Shown: piece by piece, positions 18,072-26,826 of the stretch
Layout: every line of letters starts with the position of its first letter
How positions within the stretch are numbered: the stretch's first letter is position 1
Source of the DNA: Lachnospira hominis (ex Liu et al. 2021)
Lineage (GTDB): Bacteria > Bacillota > Clostridia > Lachnospirales > Lachnospiraceae
Assembly (NCBI RefSeq): GCF_014287955.1
Contig: NZ_JACOPD010000005.1
Location: forward strand, 62,001 to 126,000
Direction of reading: 5' to 3'
Length of the DNA stretch: 64,000 nt
Program-made: the position numbers and the translations under genes
Notes under the pieces: generated by a model
Told to the model about the DNA's origin: nothing
Database searches by the model: none
Seen by the model: the letters and a program-made list of their open reading frames with translations, nothing else

Positions 18072-18107
18072 TATTCGTACATATTTTTGACAGAAAAGAG
18101 GCTGATT

Positions 18108-18749
18108 ATGAATAATCAAGGCACACTGCTTGTTGTTTCAGGATTTTCCGGAGCAGGTAAAGGCACAGTGATAAAAGAGCTTTTAAAAGAGCATGATAAT
18201 TATTCTTTATCAATATCTGCAACTACAAGGAAGCCGAGAGAAGGCGAGCAGGATGGCAGAGAATATTTCTTCAAGACAAAAGAGGAGTTTGAAGATATGA
18301 TTAGCAGGGGCAGATTCCTTGAACATGCCCAGTATGTTAATAATTATTACGGAACTCCAAGAGATTATGTTGAGGAGCAGATAAAAGCAAACAGGAATGT
18401 GATTCTTGAGATAGAAAGTGTTGGTGCACTTAATGTTAAGAAGATATTTCCTGAGGCAGTTCTTGTTTTCATAACACCACCTGATGCCGATGAACTTGAG
18501 AAGAGACTCAGAGGCAGAGGAACAGAAGATGAAGAGACAATAATTGCAAGATTAAGAAAAGCTGCCAAAGAATCAGAAGGTGTTGAAAAATATGATTATA
18601 TAGTTATCAATGATACAGTTAAAGAATGTGCTGTATGCATTGATGATATTACGCACAGAAAAGAAGATGTACTTGCAGAGTGCAGTGCGGACAATGCTGA
18701 TAACATTAAGGTAATTAACCAGATAAGACAAGATTTAAAAAAATATTAA
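18108..18749 (+). CDS. gmk: Guanylate kinase
   Basis: A 213-residue kinase converting GMP and ATP to GDP and ADP. The P-loop is GFSGAGKGTV. The GMP-binding region is SATTRKPREGEQDGREYFF, and the C-terminal lid is RLRGRGTEDEETIIARL. A TTG at 18087 is in frame, but the AAAGAGG site places the start at the ATG at 18108. rpoZ starts 17 bases downstream, which is the widespread gmk-rpoZ pair. Confidence 0.97.
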   Translation: MNNQGTLLVVSGFSGAGKGTVIKELLKEHDNYSLSISATTRKPREGEQDGREYFFKTKEEFEDMISRGRFLEHAQYVNNYYGTPRDYVEEQIKANRNVILEIESVGALNVKKIFPEAVLVFITPPDADELEKRLRGRGTEDEETIIARLRKAAKESEGVEKYDYIVINDTVKECAVCIDDITHRKEDVLAECSADNADNIKVINQIRQDLKKY

Positions 18750-18766
18750 TTTAAGGAGAGTTATAT

Positions 18767-19117
18767 ATGTTACATCCATCATATTCAGAATTAATGGAAG
18801 CTGTAAACAGCAGAGCAGAAGAAGGAGAACAGGCAGTAGTACAGAGCCGCTACTCAATTGTCAAGGCGACAGCAGAGAGAGCAAAGCAGATTATAGATGC
18901 AAGATATCTTGAGGAAAAGTATGACAAGATTACAATTCCTGATAAAGACGGTAAGGACAGAGCACCTAAGAAGACTCCGGAAGACAGAAGAAAGATTTTC
19001 ATGGGTAAAGAGCTCATTGATAATGCAGAAGATATGAAACCATTATCTGTTGCAGTTAAGGAATTATACGAAGGAAAGATTAAGATTGTTGATAATACTT
19101 CAGCAGACGAAGATTAA
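18767..19117 (+). CDS. rpoZ: RNA polymerase omega subunit
   Basis: A 116-residue omega subunit that helps fold and hold the beta-prime chain. It starts MLHPSYSEL and has the conserved SRYSIVKATAERAKQI helix. It is longer than E. coli omega (91) because of an acidic C-terminal extension and a Lys/Asp-rich insert (about residues 52-75), which is common in Clostridia. GGAGAG lies just upstream. A strong terminator follows and closes the yicC-gmk-rpoZ unit. Confidence 0.92.
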   Translation: MLHPSYSELMEAVNSRAEEGEQAVVQSRYSIVKATAERAKQIIDARYLEEKYDKITIPDKDGKDRAPKKTPEDRRKIFMGKELIDNAEDMKPLSVAVKELYEGKIKIVDNTSADED

Positions 19118-19129
19118 TTGATAAAGGCT

Positions 19130-19164
19130 CAGCCATGCAACAGATTCTGCATGGCTGTTTTTTT
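19130..19164 (+). terminator. Terminator after rpoZ
   Basis: A perfect 10-bp stem CAGCCATGCA/TGCATGGCTG with an 8-nt loop, followed by seven T residues. Confidence 0.93.
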
Positions 19165-19189
19165 CTGAAAAGAGATACAGGAGGCAGTG

Positions 19190-20359
19190 TTGAGCGGAAA
19201 ATATATCGAAGAAGATAAAACAATAACATGTTCTGTAAGCAATGACTGTGGCGGATGCTGTTATACAAAAGTTCCATATGATAAAACTTTAAGTTTAAAA
19301 CAAAAACATGTTACGGAACTTTTTAGAGGTGTTGCAGAATGTGAAAAGATAACAGGAATGTACAGACCAGTCTGTTATCGCAATAAAGTTCATGCTGCAG
19401 TTGGAACCAACAGGGACGGCAGAATAATTACAGGTACATATAAAGAAGGCACACATAAAATAATTCCGGTTGACGGATGTATGATAGAAGATGCCCAGTC
19501 GGAAAATATTTTAAAAGAATTGAGAAGATTATTTCAGTCATTTAAGTATCAGCCTTATAATGAAGATACGAAACGTGGATTTATAAGACATGTTCTTATC
19601 AGAAGAGGATTTTCAACGGATGAGACGATGGTTGTCCTTGTAACAGGACAGGTGCAGTTTCCGTCAAAAAATGCTTTTATAAAAGAATTATTAAAAGCAT
19701 GCCCGTCTGTGACGACGATAGTTCAGAATATTAATAATATGTCAACAAGCATGGTGCTTGGAAAAAGAAATATTGTCATCTATGGAAAGGGATATATTGA
19801 AGATGTACTCTGCTCTAACAGGTTCAGAATAAGTCCTGATTCATTTTACCAGATAAATGTCAAACAGACAGAAAAACTCTATAAAGCAGCGATAAAGGCA
19901 GCCGGGATAAATAAAAATGATACAGTTGTTGATGCATATTGCGGAATAGGAACAATTGGAATAACAGCTGCAAAGTATGCAGGAAATGTTATCGGCATAG
20001 AACTTAATCCGAAAGCGGTCGAGGATGCACAGGTTAATGCACAGATCAATAATATAAAAAATATAAGATTTTTTGAGGGTGATGCAGGTGATTTCCTTGT
20101 TGAATATGCCCGGAATAAAAAAGCAGATGTTGTAATCATGGACCCTCCAAGAAGTGGTTCTGATGAAGCATTTCTTAAATCTCTTATAAAGATAAAGCCA
20201 AGAAGTGTAGTATATATTTCTTGTAATCCTGATACACAGATAAGAGATGTAAAGATTCTTGAGAAAGGCGGATATAAGGCAGAAAAATGTATGCCATTTG
20301 ATTTATTTCCATATACGGAGCATATTGAAAATATCTGTGTTTTAAAGAGAGGAAAATAG
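19190..20359 (+). CDS. rlmD: 23S rRNA (uracil-C5)-methyltransferase, RlmD/TrmA family
   Basis: A 389-residue SAM-dependent RNA m5U methyltransferase. The N-terminal cysteines CSVSNDCGGC ligate a 4Fe-4S cluster. The SAM site is VVDAYCGIGTIGI. The catalytic nucleophile Cys lies in VYISCNPDTQ, and MDPPRSGSDE is also present. The N-terminal TRAM domain of many homologues is absent, so the protein starts almost at the cluster. The GGAGG site is 5 nt from the TTG at 19190 and only 2 nt from the GTG at 19187, so the TTG start is preferred. The exact target (U1939 or another m5U) cannot be told from sequence alone. Two bases separate it from the next gene. Confidence 0.88.
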   Translation: MSGKYIEEDKTITCSVSNDCGGCCYTKVPYDKTLSLKQKHVTELFRGVAECEKITGMYRPVCYRNKVHAAVGTNRDGRIITGTYKEGTHKIIPVDGCMIEDAQSENILKELRRLFQSFKYQPYNEDTKRGFIRHVLIRRGFSTDETMVVLVTGQVQFPSKNAFIKELLKACPSVTTIVQNINNMSTSMVLGKRNIVIYGKGYIEDVLCSNRFRISPDSFYQINVKQTEKLYKAAIKAAGINKNDTVVDAYCGIGTIGITAAKYAGNVIGIELNPKAVEDAQVNAQINNIKNIRFFEGDAGDFLVEYARNKKADVVIMDPPRSGSDEAFLKSLIKIKPRSVVYISCNPDTQIRDVKILEKGGYKAEKCMPFDLFPYTEHIENICVLKRGK

Positions 20360-20361
20360 CA

Positions 20362-22296
20362 GTGGAAGAGAATAATATACAGGAAGAAGAAGTAAAGACA
20401 GAAATAAAACAGGAAAATAATCAAGATGATGAAATAGAAATTCTTGAAGTTGAAGAGGTTAAAGAAAAAAAGGATTTTTCCAATGTTTTGTCTGGGATTT
20501 TTAAAAATAAAAAAATACTTACGGCGGCAGGAATCGTTGCTGTTGTTATTGTTGCAGCTGTTATCTGTGTGGTTATTTCAGTAAATAAAAGAGGCACAAA
20601 ACAGACGCTGGCTGTTGAAGAGACGACAACACAGGCTGAGACTGTAACGCAGGAACAGACTACAGAAGAACCAAAAAAGCTTGAAAATCTCATGCTTGAA
20701 GCAAATGCAGATGAGAGTTCAATAACAGCTCATTTTGTCAATGAATCAGGAGAAGCTGTGACAGGACATAATTTTGCAGTACGTCTTTTAAGCGGAAGCA
20801 TTGAAGAAAATCAGGAAAAAGTTGATAAACTTAAAAATGATAAAAAGAGCGGCACAGATAATCTTAAAGAAAGTACGGCAGTACAGACACAGGAAAATGG
20901 CAGCCAGTCAGAAGATGTAGTTGCACAGACCGGTGCAACAGAGTATGAAGATAATAATCAGGATGGAGAAGTTGTTATAACTGACCTGAATGAGGGAACA
21001 TATACGCTTGTTGCAAAGGCATATGAGGGATTCGCACTTCCTGATGCTGCGGAAGTTTCACTTGTAAAATATACAGTTATAGAAAATATTCTTGAAAGTG
21101 TTGTATATGAAGATGAAAGCACAATTAAAGAAGATCCGGAGAATGGCAGGGATGATGAGCCGGAAGACGAGCCGGTAACGCCGAATGGCTCAATTGTGAT
21201 AACACCGCCATCGTATTCGGATGATAATAATGGTGTGGTTTCTCATATAAAAACACAGAATGATTCATATGTTTATGAGACAAAAAATGTAAGCACGGCA
21301 TTATTTTCCGATTCTGATATTGCATCATATGAAAAAGCAGCATGTTTTATAGAAAATAATGATGAAATAAAAGAATATGAAGGACTGGTAAAAGAAAGAA
21401 CAACAGTTTCTGTTACAGATGGTGATAAAAGTGTTATAAGTACATTTCTTGTAAAGAGTGATAAAAAACAGGAATCACAGACAACAGCTGAAAAAGAGAC
21501 ACAAACAGCATCAGACGGGAAATTGTATGATGTCTATACTCTTTCACCGGTTCTTGTAAAAGAATATGGCGATGGCTGGCATAATATTGGCGGAAACAGA
21601 TATTATTACAGGGGTTCACAGCGTGTGACAGGCTGGCAGAATATAGATGGATTGCAATATTATTTTGACGGAAATGGTAAACTTTCATCATGTACAATGA
21701 TAGATGTTTCGACGTATAATGGAGATATTGACTGGAATGCAGTCAAAGCAGCCGGAGTTGATTATGCAATTATCCGTGTGGGTTACAGAGGATATGGAAC
21801 TGCAAGACTTGTACAGGACAGGCGTTTTGAACAGAATATGCGTGGTGCAATAAATGCAGGAATCCGTGTCGGTGCATATATTGTCACACAGGCGGTAAAT
21901 ACTGAAGAAGCTGTCGAAGAGGCGAGCTTTATAGTAGAAAAATGCCGTGGATACAATGTGACACTTCCACTTGCAATTGATGTAGAATGGGCAGGAAACA
22001 GTTATGAAGAAGGAAGAGCCAATTCAATATCTGCTTCAACAAGAACAGATGTAATAAATGCATTTGCAAGAACGGTAATGAACAGCGGATATGCAGCTAT
22101 GGCATATGCAAATAAAGACTGGTTTGAAAATAAAATATATTCAGGTAATCTGCTTTCATCATGCAAAATATGGCTGGCACAGTATAGAAATACTGAATAT
22201 ACATATGGCGGACGTGTAAATATGTGGCAGTATACAAGCAAAGGCAGAGTTGACGGAATAAACGGAGACGTTGATATAAGTGCATGGGTATATTGA
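20362..22296 (+). CDS. Membrane-anchored GH25 (lysozyme-type) muramidase
   Basis: A 644-residue protein starting at a GTG. An acidic cytoplasmic N-terminus (about 1-50) is followed by a single membrane span (about 51-75: ILTAAGIVAVVIVAAVICVV), then a Thr/Glu/Gln-rich linker. Two beta-rich spans follow (about 110-240 and 290-380). A cell-wall-binding repeat pair comes next (DGWHNIGGNRYYY, TGWQNIDGLQYYFDGNGK). The C-terminal GH25 domain begins at about 452, with the acidic residues in IDVSTYNGDIDW and LAIDVEWAG. GH25 enzymes cleave the MurNAc-GlcNAc bond of peptidoglycan. It has no cleavable signal peptide and is likely held at the outer face of the membrane. It directly follows rlmD. Confidence 0.9.
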   Translation: MEENNIQEEEVKTEIKQENNQDDEIEILEVEEVKEKKDFSNVLSGIFKNKKILTAAGIVAVVIVAAVICVVISVNKRGTKQTLAVEETTTQAETVTQEQTTEEPKKLENLMLEANADESSITAHFVNESGEAVTGHNFAVRLLSGSIEENQEKVDKLKNDKKSGTDNLKESTAVQTQENGSQSEDVVAQTGATEYEDNNQDGEVVITDLNEGTYTLVAKAYEGFALPDAAEVSLVKYTVIENILESVVYEDESTIKEDPENGRDDEPEDEPVTPNGSIVITPPSYSDDNNGVVSHIKTQNDSYVYETKNVSTALFSDSDIASYEKAACFIENNDEIKEYEGLVKERTTVSVTDGDKSVISTFLVKSDKKQESQTTAEKETQTASDGKLYDVYTLSPVLVKEYGDGWHNIGGNRYYYRGSQRVTGWQNIDGLQYYFDGNGKLSSCTMIDVSTYNGDIDWNAVKAAGVDYAIIRVGYRGYGTARLVQDRRFEQNMRGAINAGIRVGAYIVTQAVNTEEAVEEASFIVEKCRGYNVTLPLAIDVEWAGNSYEEGRANSISASTRTDVINAFARTVMNSGYAAMAYANKDWFENKIYSGNLLSSCKIWLAQYRNTEYTYGGRVNMWQYTSKGRVDGINGDVDISAWVY

Positions 22297-22326
22297 TAAA
22301 AGATTTAAAAGAATGGAGATTAATAC

Positions 22327-23652
22327 ATGAAAATAATGTTTGTGTCCTTAGGGTGTGATAAAAACCTTGTAGATACAGAAAATATGCTTGGTATTTTAAG
22401 AAACAGAGGATTTGAATTTACTGATGATGAATATGAAGCTGATGTAATAGCAATAAACACATGCTGTTTTATACATGATGCAAAACAGGAAAGCATTGAT
22501 ACAATTCTTGAGATGGCTGAGCATAAAAAAGACGGAAAATGTAAGGCACTTATTGTTTCCGGATGTCTTGCACACCGTTATCATGATGAAATAGAAAAAG
22601 AAATCCCTGAGGTCGATGCTCTTCTTGGAACAGCTTCATATGATAAAATTGCAGAAGTTGTATTATCAGTTCTTGAAGGCAAGGGATACAGCTGTATAGA
22701 TGATGCGGACAGACTTGTAATGACGAAGGATGAAAGAATAATAACTACAGGCGGTTATTATGAATATTTAAAGATTGCAGAAGGATGTGATAAGCATTGC
22801 ACATACTGCATTATTCCAAAGGTGCGTGGCAATTACAGGAGCTATCCAATGGAATATCTTGTTAAGCAGGCTGAACAACTTGCTGAAAAAGGCGTTAAGG
22901 AACTCATACTTGTCGCACAGGAGACAACGGTTTACGGTGTTGACATTTATGGTAAAAAAATGCTTGCAGAGCTTGTAAAAAAACTTGCTGCAATTAAGGA
23001 TATTGCATGGATAAGAATACTTTACTGCTATCCTGAAGAAATAGATGACGCTCTTATTGAAGTTATCAAAAATGAGCCAAAAGTATGCCATTATCTGGAT
23101 ATGCCGATACAGCATGCCAGTGACAGCATTTTGAAGAAAATGGGCAGAAGAACAACAAAGCAGGAACTTAAAGATGTAATAAATAAACTCCGTGAAAATA
23201 TACCTGATATTGCACTCCGCACAACACTTATAACAGGATTTCCCGGCGAAACACAAAAAGACCATGAGGAAATGCTTGATTTTGTTGATGAGATGGAATT
23301 TGACAGGCTTGGAGTATTTACATATTCACCTGAAGAGGATACGCCGGCAGCAGTTATGCCAGACCAGATTGATGAAGAAGTGAAAGAGCAAAGAAGAGAT
23401 GCAGTCATGGAACTACAGCAGGAAGTTTCGCTCGACAAGTCGGAAGAAATGGTGGGAAAAGTTATAGACTGTCTTATAGAAGGCAAGATTGAAGATGATG
23501 ATACTTATGTAGGCCGTTCATATAAAGATGCACCTAATGTGGATGGATTTGTTTTTGTAAAAACAGATGCTAATCTTATGTCGGGTGATATAGTTAAAGT
23601 ACGTATTGACGGTGCAATGGAATACGATTTGATAGGTAGTCTGTGTGATTAG
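22327..23652 (+). CDS. rimO: Ribosomal protein S12 methylthiotransferase
   Basis: A 441-residue radical SAM enzyme that adds a methylthio group to the conserved Asp of ribosomal protein S12. The UPF0004 domain begins SLGCDKNLVDTENM and includes three cysteines (C10, C in NTCCF, C in SGCLAH). The radical-SAM CxxxCxxC motif is CDKHCTYC. The C-terminal TRAM domain ends the protein (VGRSYKDAPNVDGFVFV). S12-specific members have the NLVDTE motif, which supports RimO rather than MiaB. It starts a rimO-pgsA-cinA run; its end is 22 bases before the pgsA start. Confidence 0.95.
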   Translation: MKIMFVSLGCDKNLVDTENMLGILRNRGFEFTDDEYEADVIAINTCCFIHDAKQESIDTILEMAEHKKDGKCKALIVSGCLAHRYHDEIEKEIPEVDALLGTASYDKIAEVVLSVLEGKGYSCIDDADRLVMTKDERIITTGGYYEYLKIAEGCDKHCTYCIIPKVRGNYRSYPMEYLVKQAEQLAEKGVKELILVAQETTVYGVDIYGKKMLAELVKKLAAIKDIAWIRILYCYPEEIDDALIEVIKNEPKVCHYLDMPIQHASDSILKKMGRRTTKQELKDVINKLRENIPDIALRTTLITGFPGETQKDHEEMLDFVDEMEFDRLGVFTYSPEEDTPAAVMPDQIDEEVKEQRRDAVMELQQEVSLDKSEEMVGKVIDCLIEGKIEDDDTYVGRSYKDAPNVDGFVFVKTDANLMSGDIVKVRIDGAMEYDLIGSLCD

Positions 23653-23674
23653 GCATGGAAGAATGGAGGAATAT

Positions 23675-24223
23675 ATGAATCTGCCAAATAAACTTACAAT
23701 TCTTAGAACAATATTAATACCTTTTTTTCTGATATTTATATATACAGATTTCTGGGGAAAAGGAAATGCTTATATAGCAGTTGCAATATTTATAATAGCA
23801 AGTCTTACTGATTTATTAGATGGAAAAATAGCAAGAAAATATAATCTGGTGACCAATTTCGGTAAATTTATGGATCCGCTTGCAGATAAACTTCTTGTCT
23901 GCTCTGCACTTATCGCACTTGCTGACCTTGGAAAACTTGCAGGATGGATTGTCATTGTTATTATAGCAAGAGAATTTATAATAAGCGGATTCAGGCTTGT
24001 TGCTTCTGATAATGGAGTTGTAATTGCTGCAAGCTATTGGGGAAAGTTCAAGACAACATTTCAGATGATAATGATAATTCTTCTTGTTCTTGATCTGCCA
24101 TTTAAATATATGAACATAATAAACATGGCAGTTGTATATATTGCACTTGCACTTACAGTGATTTCGCTGATTGATTATATTGCAAAGAATTACAAGGTAT
24201 TTATTGAAGGTTCATCAAAATAA
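23675..24223 (+). CDS. pgsA: CDP-diacylglycerol-glycerol-3-phosphate 3-phosphatidyltransferase
   Basis: A 182-residue integral membrane enzyme making phosphatidylglycerol phosphate, the first committed step to phosphatidylglycerol and cardiolipin. It starts NLPNKLTILR as in the family. The CDP-alcohol phosphotransferase motif D-G-x2-A-R-x8-G-x3-D-x3-D is complete in LLDGKIARKY to FMDPLADK. About five membrane spans are visible. A GGAGG site 5 nt upstream fixes the ATG at 23675. It sits between rimO and cinA, a common Firmicutes order. Confidence 0.95.
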   Translation: MNLPNKLTILRTILIPFFLIFIYTDFWGKGNAYIAVAIFIIASLTDLLDGKIARKYNLVTNFGKFMDPLADKLLVCSALIALADLGKLAGWIVIVIIAREFIISGFRLVASDNGVVIAASYWGKFKTTFQMIMIILLVLDLPFKYMNIINMAVVYIALALTVISLIDYIAKNYKVFIEGSSK

Positions 24224-24256
24224 AACGGAAAGTTTTATCTGAAGGGAGCAGCATTT

Positions 24257-24739
24257 ATGGAATTAAGAAATAATGGTCTTCTTGAAAAGCATGTTGTTGA
24301 TGTTTTAAAAGAAAAAAAACTTACTATAACAACGGCAGAATCATGTACAGGTGGGATGATTTCGTCAAGGATTGTGAATGTTCCGGGAGCTTCGGCAGTG
24401 TTGAAACAGGCTTATGTAACATATTGTGATGAAGCAAAACATACAGTGCTTGGTGTAAAAAAAGAAACGCTGGAAAAATATTATGCTGTGAGCAGCCAGA
24501 CTGCATGTGAGATGGCAGAAGGCGGTGCAAAGGCAGCTGGAGCAGATGTATGCGTGTCTGTTACAGGCGTAGCAGGACCGGATACAGAGGATGGAAAACC
24601 TGTTGGCTGTGTTTTTATCGGCTGTTTTTATAACGGAAATGTTACTGTTAAGGAATATTCATTTAAAGGAAACCGTATGGAAATACGTTCACAGGCAGCA
24701 GATGAGGCTTTAAAACTTGTTCTTAATGTTGTAAAATAA
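24257..24739 (+). CDS. CinA-family C-terminal domain protein (NMN amidohydrolase type)
   Basis: A 160-residue stand-alone CinA C-terminal domain. It has the family TTAESCTGGMISSRI and SVTGVAGPDTEDGKPVGCVFIG. The homologous E. coli PncC deamidates nicotinamide mononucleotide in pyridine nucleotide recycling. Full-length CinA in many Firmicutes also has an N-terminal MoCF-like domain of about 250 residues, which is absent here. The position between pgsA and recA is the classic cinA locus. A terminator follows, so recA has its own promoter. Confidence 0.9.
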   Translation: MELRNNGLLEKHVVDVLKEKKLTITTAESCTGGMISSRIVNVPGASAVLKQAYVTYCDEAKHTVLGVKKETLEKYYAVSSQTACEMAEGGAKAAGADVCVSVTGVAGPDTEDGKPVGCVFIGCFYNGNVTVKEYSFKGNRMEIRSQAADEALKLVLNVVK

Positions 24740-24756
24740 ATTGCCTGATGATAAAG

Positions 24757-24797
24757 TATCAGTGATTGGTATGTTTTTACTAATTGCTGATATTTTT
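24757..24797 (+). terminator. Terminator after cinA
   Basis: A 15-bp stem from TATCAGTGATTGGTA to TACTAATTGCTGATA, including three G-U pairs, with a T-rich loop, followed by five T residues. It isolates recA from the rimO-pgsA-cinA unit. Confidence 0.8.
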
Positions 24798-24902
24798 AAT
24801 TTATTAATTAAAAAATAACTTTACAAATAAAATACAGTGTGATATACTCATACTATAAATTAATATTAATTATGTAAATAAGAACAAATATTCGCTTTAT
24901 AC

Positions 24903-24931
24903 TTGACATCAGCTGGACAATAATATATTAT
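24903..24931 (+). promoter_or_regulatory. Sigma-A promoter of recA
   Basis: TTGACA, 17-nt spacer, TATTAT. The 256-base gap between cinA and recA contains the cinA terminator, this promoter and LexA-type boxes on both sides of it. Confidence 0.85.
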
Positions 24932-24939
24932 ATATTTTA

Positions 24940-24953
24940 CGAACAGGTGTTCA
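24940..24953 (+). promoter_or_regulatory. LexA (SOS) box of recA
   Basis: CGAACAGGTGTTCA matches 13 of 14 positions of the Bacillus-type LexA box CGAACRNRYGTTYC. It begins 8 nt after the -10, so LexA would block promoter escape. A weaker copy, AGAACAAATATTCG, lies upstream at 24881-24894. Confidence 0.88.
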
Positions 24954-24995
24954 TGATGTGCATGTATAAGAATATGTGCTAAGGAGAGGAGAAGT

Positions 24996-26084
24996 ATGGT
25001 TAAAGAAGAAAAGATTAAGGCACTTGATGCCGCACTTGCAAATATTGAAAAACAGTTTGGTAAAGGCTCAGTTATGAAGCTTGGTGAGTCTAATTATAAT
25101 CTTAATGTAGAGACAGTTCCAACAGGCTCATTAAGCCTTGATATAGCACTTGGACTCGGCGGTGTTCCAAAGGGAAGAATTGTTGAGATATATGGTCCTG
25201 AATCAAGTGGTAAGACAACAGTTGCACTTCATATGGTTGCAGAAGTACAGAAACGTGGCGGTATAGCGGGATTTATAGATGCAGAGCATGCCCTTGACCC
25301 TGTATATGCCAAGAACATAGGCGTTGATATTGATAATCTTTATATATCACAGCCTGACAGTGGTGAACAGGCACTTGAGATAACAGAGACAATGGTGCGT
25401 TCAGGAGCTGTTGATATTATTATTGTCGATTCTGTTGCAGCACTTGTTCCTAAGGCAGAGATAGACGGCGATATGGGTGATTCACATGTTGGTCTTCAGG
25501 CAAGACTTATGTCACAGGCGTTAAGAAAGCTTACACCGGTTGTAAGCAAGAGCAACTGTATTGTTATATTTATCAACCAGCTTCGTGAAAAAGTTGGAGT
25601 TATGTTTGGTAATCCTGAGACAACAACAGGCGGTCGGGCTTTGAAGTTTTATTCATCAGTAAGAATGGATGTAAGAAGAATTGAGACGCTCAAGCAGGGT
25701 GGCGAAGTTATTGGTAACAGAACAAGAGTTAAGGTTGTAAAGAATAAAGTGGCACCACCATTTAAGGAAGCAGAGTTTGATATTATGTTTGGCAAGGGAA
25801 TATCTGTTGAGGGTGATATATTGGATCTTGCAGTAAGTATAGGACTTGTACAGAAGAGTGGTGCATGGTTTGCATATAATAATGAAAAGATTGGACAGGG
25901 ACGTGAGAATGCCAAGAATTATCTTGCTGAACATCCTGAAGTTATGGAAGAACTTGACAAAAAAGTAAGGGAACATTATTTTAGCAAAGATAACGAAGAA
26001 TCAGTAGAGAATGCAGAGCAGAGCACGTCTGAAGATGCAAAAGGGGTGCCGGCAAAGAAAAAGGCAGCAGCTAAAGAAGAATAA
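24996..26084 (+). CDS. recA: Recombinase RecA
   Basis: A 362-residue strand-exchange ATPase and LexA co-protease. Walker A is GPESSGKTT, Walker B is [12 protein letters not shown], the L1/L2 DNA-binding loops lie in the [14 protein letters not shown] and NPETTTGG regions, and MAW-like [14 protein letters not shown] is present. The C-terminal tail is acidic and then Lys/Ala-rich (KKKAAAKEE). AAGGAGAGG precedes the ATG. LexA control is shown by the box downstream of the promoter. recX follows after 5 bases. Confidence 0.98.
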   Translation: MVKEEKIKALDAALANIEKQFGKGSVMKLGESNYNLNVETVPTGSLSLDIALGLGGVPKGRIVEIYGPESSGKTTVALHMVAEVQKRGGIAGFIDAEHALDPVYAKNIGVDIDNLYISQPDSGEQALEITETMVRSGAVDIIIVDSVAALVPKAEIDGDMGDSHVGLQARLMSQALRKLTPVVSKSNCIVIFINQLREKVGVMFGNPETTTGGRALKFYSSVRMDVRRIETLKQGGEVIGNRTRVKVVKNKVAPPFKEAEFDIMFGKGISVEGDILDLAVSIGLVQKSGAWFAYNNEKIGQGRENAKNYLAEHPEVMEELDKKVREHYFSKDNEESVENAEQSTSEDAKGVPAKKKAAAKEE

Positions 26085-26089
26085 TTGAT

Positions 26090-26722
26090 ATGGAATATTT
26101 CGTTACATCAATAAAAGAGATTACTTCAAGAAGAAGAGCTGTATATGTTGATTATGAACATGTTTTTGCATTGTATGCCGGAGAGTTAAGGAAGTTTGGC
26201 ATTAAAGAGCAGTCCTATATAAGTGAAGATGTATATGACGAGATAATGACAGTTTTATCTAAACGTGCAGTTATCAGGGGGATGAATCTGTTAAAGAATA
26301 AAGATTATACGAGAGCAGAATTTATTAAAAAACTGAAAGACGGATATTATCCTGATAAAGCAGTTGATGCTGCATTGGAATATATTGACAGATATGGTTA
26401 TATAGATGATGACAGATATGCAAGAAATTATGTAGCATTTAAAGCTCCTGTCAAAAGCAGGCGTATAATAGAACAGAAGCTTAAAGAGAAAGGCGTTTCC
26501 GCTGATATAATTGCATGTGTATGTGATGAGTATTACAGTGATAATGGTGAGTGTGAACTGAATCAGGTTGTTAGTCTTATTGAAAAGAGAACATCTAAGA
26601 CAGATATAAGCAGAATGGATTACAATGAAAGACAGAAGCTTATGGCATATCTTTACCGACGTGGATTTAACTTTGATATTATTAATAAGGCTATTGATAA
26701 AGTATGTGATAATTGCATGTGA
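26090..26722 (+). CDS. recX: Regulatory protein RecX
   Basis: A 210-residue, mostly helical protein that binds in the groove of RecA filaments and limits their extension. It shows three-helix repeats typical of the family, with RAEFIKKLKDGYYPDKAVDAAL, DRYGYIDDDRYARNYV and RIIEQKLKEKGVS. The length matches Firmicutes RecX. It is 5 bases after recA and thus under the same SOS promoter, which is the most common arrangement of this regulator. Confidence 0.93.
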   Translation: MEYFVTSIKEITSRRRAVYVDYEHVFALYAGELRKFGIKEQSYISEDVYDEIMTVLSKRAVIRGMNLLKNKDYTRAEFIKKLKDGYYPDKAVDAALEYIDRYGYIDDDRYARNYVAFKAPVKSRRIIEQKLKEKGVSADIIACVCDEYYSDNGECELNQVVSLIEKRTSKTDISRMDYNERQKLMAYLYRRGFNFDIINKAIDKVCDNCM

Positions 26723-26747
26723 AACTTATCGGACAAGCGTAAATTTC

Positions 26748-26774
26748 TTGACAATAAAGCAAAATGAGTATAAT
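26748..26774 (+). promoter_or_regulatory. Promoter of rny
   Basis: TTGACA and TATAAT, both perfect, but with only 15 nt between them; an alternative -10 TAATAT at 17 nt overlaps. It starts 25 bases after recX. Confidence 0.6.
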
Positions 26775-26826
26775 ATTAATATGTTGTATTGCTTGTACAA
26801 TGAAAACTAAATAAGGAGGTGCTCCT

